Of a stretch of DNA of 64,000 nucleotides, positions 60,917 to 64,000 are shown piece after piece. Position numbers and translations under genes: made by a program. Every line of letters starts with the position of its first letter. The first letter of the stretch is position 1. The notes under the pieces are model-generated. The model ran no database searches. It was not told the origin of the DNA and saw nothing but the letters and a program-made list of their open reading frames with translations. Source of the stretch: a bacterium (GTDB lineage Bacteria; Patescibacteriota; Saccharimonadia; Saccharimonadales; UBA4665); NCBI GenBank assembly GCA_021848145.1, contig JAJZMX010000004.1, positions 124,001 to 188,000 of the forward strand. Direction: 5' to 3'.

Positions 60917-62215
60917 CTAAGAGTACTTCTTGATAATCCTGCCGAGGGTTTGGGCACTTTCTCTAATTGAACGTTGTTGAGTCTTTCTGTCTACTTCAAT
61001 TAAACCGAACTTAGGCCAGAAACCTTCGCTCCATTCATAGTTATCTAGTAGTGACCAATAGAAATATCCCTGTATGTCGGCACCGTCTTCTTTGGAGTGC
61101 ATCATTTCAGCTACATGTTCCTCAATATATTTTGATCTCAGCTTGTCTTTCGCGTCAGCAATTCCGTTTTCGGTAATCAGTATCGGTAGCCCATACTTCT
61201 TAACTTTTTGGGTAACACTATATATTCCCCTTGGGTAGAGCTCCCAACCCATGTCAGAGCGTGGGCTGTTTTTAGTTTCCCAGCGTTTGGCCCAATTTGC
61301 TGGATGGCTGAAGTTGGCTTTTACTAGCATCCGCATGTAATAGTTAACTCCTATATAGTCGATACTGCCTTCTAAGCGGTTAAGTAAGTAGAAATCGGGA
61401 ATGTAGCGCAGTTGTTTTGTGAACAGCCAGCTAATGGGGTCTTTCCTTCCCAGCTGGAAATCTATAATACTATTGGCCATGCCTATTTGAGCGTACGTAT
61501 TAATATTTCTAATTTTAGAAGTGGCCAGCTTATGGGCTTTTATAACGTTTTTTAAATATTTGTATCCGTTTATAGGATCAAAGCTCATGTTTGGCCACTC
61601 TGGCCAGGCTCCACCACCCAGGTATCGCATCAGTAGATAGCTGCCTGGTTCATTTATGGTGCAATAGTATTTAACGTTGCCTAGGTTACTAGCTACAGCT
61701 TCAGTGTAATTTGCGAACATTTCTGGCACATTTTTACCGTGCCAGCCACCGTGATCTTCAAGCCAGCGTGGGTTTGTAAAATGGTGAAGAGTAACTAGCG
61801 GTTCAATCCCCCTGGTTCGTAGCTCAATAACTACTTTGGCATAATGATCAAGCTCGTCTTGGTTGTATTTGCCTGGTTCTGGTTCAATACGTGCCCACTC
61901 AACTGAAAATCGGTATGCGTTTAAGCCAATCTTCTTAATAAGATCGAAGTCTTCTTTGTAGCGGTTATAGTGGTCAGCAGCAGTGCCTGAAATATAGTTC
62001 TTTGGGTTAGCCGCTTCTTCTTCTACTTCTTGCCAGTTTGGCAATTCATTTTTTAGTCTAGCCTCTGCATTGCTGGCAAGCTTAGCCGCGACTCTACTTT
62101 CCCAATTGCTCCAGTCATTATTTTGGTTGCCTTCTACTTGGTGCGCGGCTGTCGATGCTCCCCATAGAAATGTTTCAGGTGACTGGTTGGCCGCGTCGGG
62201 TTTTGGTTGTGGCAT
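60917..62215 (-). CDS. GH1 family beta-glycosidase
   Basis: A 432-residue beta-glucosidase/6-phospho-beta-glycosidase type enzyme. WGASTAAHQVEGNQNNDW near residue 18 binds the glucose, TINEPGSYLLMRYLGG near residue 185 carries the acid/base Glu, and ILITENGIADAKDK near 345 the nucleophile Glu. The trailing YFYWSLLDNYEWSEGFWPKF is canonical. No signal peptide; cytosolic. The first 41 bases overlap the 3' end of the GT2 gene, suggesting translational coupling. Confidence 0.95.
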   Translation of the reverse strand: MPQPKPDAANQSPETFLWGASTAAHQVEGNQNNDWSNWESRVAAKLASNAEARLKNELPNWQEVEEEAANPKNYISGTAADHYNRYKEDFDLIKKIGLNAYRFSVEWARIEPEPGKYNQDELDHYAKVVIELRTRGIEPLVTLHHFTNPRWLEDHGGWHGKNVPEMFANYTEAVASNLGNVKYYCTINEPGSYLLMRYLGGGAWPEWPNMSFDPINGYKYLKNVIKAHKLATSKIRNINTYAQIGMANSIIDFQLGRKDPISWLFTKQLRYIPDFYLLNRLEGSIDYIGVNYYMRMLVKANFSHPANWAKRWETKNSPRSDMGWELYPRGIYSVTQKVKKYGLPILITENGIADAKDKLRSKYIEEHVAEMMHSKEDGADIQGYFYWSLLDNYEWSEGFWPKFGLIEVDRKTQQRSIRESAQTLGRIIKKYS

Positions 62216-63815
62216 TGAATGTCTCCAGGGGTTTGTTAAAGATAAGCCTTAGGTGTGCATTTAGGGATGCAAAACTAATGAAACCAATTAGAGCCAGTGG
62301 TTCCAGCGCCCACTGTAGCACCATTAATATATTCTTTGATTTACCGTACCTCGACGGTCTCGGTGGCAAACTAAGCATACTGGCAGTGACCGGAGTAATG
62401 AGCCCAATTAAGGCTAGAAGCTGCAATGCACTGGTTATGTAAGGTAAGCTTGTAATTAAAGCTGACGGATGCGCATGACTGGAAAGTATTAGTGGCAGCC
62501 AGCCGCCAATAGCCAGGACTATTGGAGCTGTTGACCAGGCGATGTAGTCGTCAATTTGTCTTAGAATATGGATAATCTTATTCGGCCAGCTTATTTCCTT
62601 GTCACGCCAGGCTTGCCTGATCATCCATGGAGTATCAGCCGTACCCCATGCCCATCTAAGTAGTTGGCGGAACTGGGCAAGGATTGTTTTTAAATAGCTC
62701 TTGCTTAGCACTGCGTCCTGGTAAATTGGAGCCCATATTGGCAGAGCAAAATGGTCGCCATTAAAGGTAAAGTAACTGCGCCAGTACTGGTGACCGTCCT
62801 CAACTACTACTTCGACATTCCAATAGTCTACGGTTTGCAGGGTTTCTAGACTTTGGGCGTAGGCCGAGAAGAGCCTTAGGCGATGTGGCTGCATAGCTCC
62901 TATCATGAACCAAAAACTACTGTCTGTAGCTATGACCCTGACGATCGCCGGAGCATCCCATATGTTATTCATAAACAGAGGAATGGGTTGGTAAGAGCGT
63001 TGAACTCGATTGTTTGTGACAGAATAGGTCCAGGCCAATGCCGAAAGATACTGTGGGTGTGGGCGGTTATCTGCATCAAGGGTAGTAACCAGTACCTGCT
63101 CGGATGGTATTGAGTGTTTTTTGCAGTAATTAGATAAGTATTTAGCGGCGCAAGTTATGTTTCCGGCCTTAGCCTTGGCTTCTCCAGGAACTTCATCCGG
63201 ATGTTTAACTGCCTTAGCGAGCATAAATTTACTGCTATATTTGCTTACCAATCTGTTAACGGCAGCTTCAACTTTAGGTCCACCACGTTCCTCATAGGCG
63301 ATCAAAAGCATAATACGTTTTGTGTCATATTTGCTCTTAGATATTGCCTTGATCGTTGACTTAATTATGTCTTCCGATTCGTTATACACCGCTACTATTA
63401 CAGCGTGGTATATCTCATCGGGGTTTAGTCTGGATTTCTTAGCTATTCCAGAGTAGAGCATTTCGTTATACCACCTTTCAGCCCTGGTCTGCCAAAAACC
63501 CTTAGCGGTAACTAGATTTGGATGATCTGCTTTCAGATCTTCGAGTTTGGCTTGCCAATCTATACATGAAGAGAGCTTAAGATAGTAAAAGCTAGCTAGT
63601 AAACGGTGGTTGTAGCCAAATAATCTCACTAGCCACGCAACTATATACAGGAGTATGACTACAACTGCTACATCTACTAAAAAGTGGCTCAATATAAAGA
63701 GTAGAGCCAGGAATATGAATGGGAGTAGGCCTGTAAAAAGTTCTAGTAGCCGCTGCTTTAAATCTCTAGGTTGGCGGTTCGGCACTCGTGAGGAAGATCT
63801 TGCCGGAAAGTTCAT
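62175..63815 (-). CDS. Membrane GT2 glycosyltransferase
   Basis: A 546-residue membrane glycosyltransferase. Two N-terminal helices (about residues 33-70) are followed by a GT-A catalytic domain: HAVIVAVYNESEDIIKSTIK (120s), QVLVTTLDADNRPHPQYLSA (DxD) and VEVVVEDGHQYWRSYF (acceptor motif, near 325). The C-terminal half holds several more helices. It resembles processive cellulose/hyaluronan-synthase-type enzymes but lacks a clear QxxRW (ILAQFRQLLRWAW is similar). It may export or build a surface polysaccharide. Confidence 0.85.
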   Translation of the reverse strand: MNFPARSSSRVPNRQPRDLKQRLLELFTGLLPFIFLALLFILSHFLVDVAVVVILLYIVAWLVRLFGYNHRLLASFYYLKLSSCIDWQAKLEDLKADHPNLVTAKGFWQTRAERWYNEMLYSGIAKKSRLNPDEIYHAVIVAVYNESEDIIKSTIKAISKSKYDTKRIMLLIAYEERGGPKVEAAVNRLVSKYSSKFMLAKAVKHPDEVPGEAKAKAGNITCAAKYLSNYCKKHSIPSEQVLVTTLDADNRPHPQYLSALAWTYSVTNNRVQRSYQPIPLFMNNIWDAPAIVRVIATDSSFWFMIGAMQPHRLRLFSAYAQSLETLQTVDYWNVEVVVEDGHQYWRSYFTFNGDHFALPIWAPIYQDAVLSKSYLKTILAQFRQLLRWAWGTADTPWMIRQAWRDKEISWPNKIIHILRQIDDYIAWSTAPIVLAIGGWLPLILSSHAHPSALITSLPYITSALQLLALIGLITPVTASMLSLPPRPSRYGKSKNILMVLQWALEPLALIGFISFASLNAHLRLIFNKPLETFNATTKTRRGQPVT

Positions 63816-63854
63816 TTAGTCTCCATTATATAGGACAATTAAGGTGACAATAAC

Positions 63855-63983
63855 TTAATTTAGTTTAAGTTTCCTTCTAATGTCCTCCTCATTAAATGTA
63901 GTTCCATCTATTTTTATTGGATGTTCATCTTCGGTTGGGATTTCCGTGTGGTCGCATAGGTGGTTAAATTCTTTTTCACTCAT
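63855..63983 (-). CDS. Small acidic protein, 42 aa
   Basis: From an ATG (63983) the product MSEKEFNHLCDHTEIPTEDE continues HPIKIDGTTFNEEDIRRKLK and ends LN then TAA. It has a single Cys-x2-His and an acidic helical tail. It lies near the window edge and is complete here. No family recognised, no strong ribosome site. Confidence 0.4.
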   Translation of the reverse strand: MSEKEFNHLCDHTEIPTEDEHPIKIDGTTFNEEDIRRKLKLN

Positions 63984-64000
63984 CGTGATTATATATCCGT

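Noticed and set aside
1-64000. A CRISPR array or cas genes
   Set aside because: No spaced direct repeats of 25-37 bases and no Cas-like protein were seen.
1-64000. Insertion sequences or transposase genes
   Set aside because: No transposase motif (DDE or Y1) or terminal inverted repeats were seen, despite the gene remnants.
1-64000. Use of an altered genetic code (UGA as Gly as in Gracilibacteria)
   Set aside because: Genes end normally at TGA (for example VKOR and others) and no conserved frame reads through TGA.

Overview
The window looks like an AT-rich bacterial chromosome from the Patescibacteria/CPR, most likely Saccharibacteria-like. This is inferred from short genes, many small secreted or single-helix proteins, a compact MetK, a tRNA interrupted by a group I intron, a glucoamylase-centred sugar economy and no biosynthetic operons. 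Several genes have a TATAAT-like hexamer only 6-8 bases before the start codon, which predicts leaderless mRNAs.

Layout. 0-10.9 kb: envelope and stress genes (YtxH-like, DUF2267, low-affinity iron permease-like, peroxiredoxin, VKOR), two 14-helix MFS exporters, an ABC-2 exporter, a NicO-like metal transporter, and a YjbQ-family gene broken by two in-frame TAG codons. 11-14.5 kb: three secreted Asn/Ser/Thr-rich proteins, two built from SGNA repeats, separated by strong hairpins. 14.5-27 kb: beta-lactamase-fold serine hydrolase, Hsp20 with a companion protein, a large GH15 glucoamylase, SDR, methyltransferase, DnaJ-TM protein, and metK behind a SAM-I-type riboswitch. 27-40 kb: SIS protein, MscS, YHYH protein, Ham1-like NTPase, PIG-V-like transferase, and a Pup/Pup-ligase pair (34.8-36.5 kb). 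40-43 kb: mostly remnants of dead genes plus one lipoprotein.

42.9-52.9 kb looks like an inserted island. Its ends carry two copies of a unit resembling a tmRNA/tRNA 3' end. It holds a minus-strand stress operon: M50 protease, an internally deleted Hsp20, phosphoribosyltransferase, DUF2795-like protein, Hsp20-companion protein, baeRF protein, small protein, and a helix-hairpin-helix/CCA-polymerase fusion. It also holds an orphan gene, a BrnT/CopG-type toxin-antitoxin pair, a dead fic copy and an NlpC/P60-like protein. Next to it are an intact VbhA-Fic pair and tRNA-Asn(GUU) split by a 226-nt group I intron.

54.9-63.8 kb: a co-directional minus-strand carbohydrate block (GT4, GH13, GH15, GH-A-type glycosidase, GH1, membrane GT2) with smpB embedded.

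The strongest points for follow-up are the pupylation module outside its classical phyla, the intron in tRNA-Asn, the riboswitch, the ssrA-like flanked stress island with the HhH-CCA fusion, two single-base frameshifts whose repair restores stop/start overlaps, and the amber-interrupted YjbQ gene.
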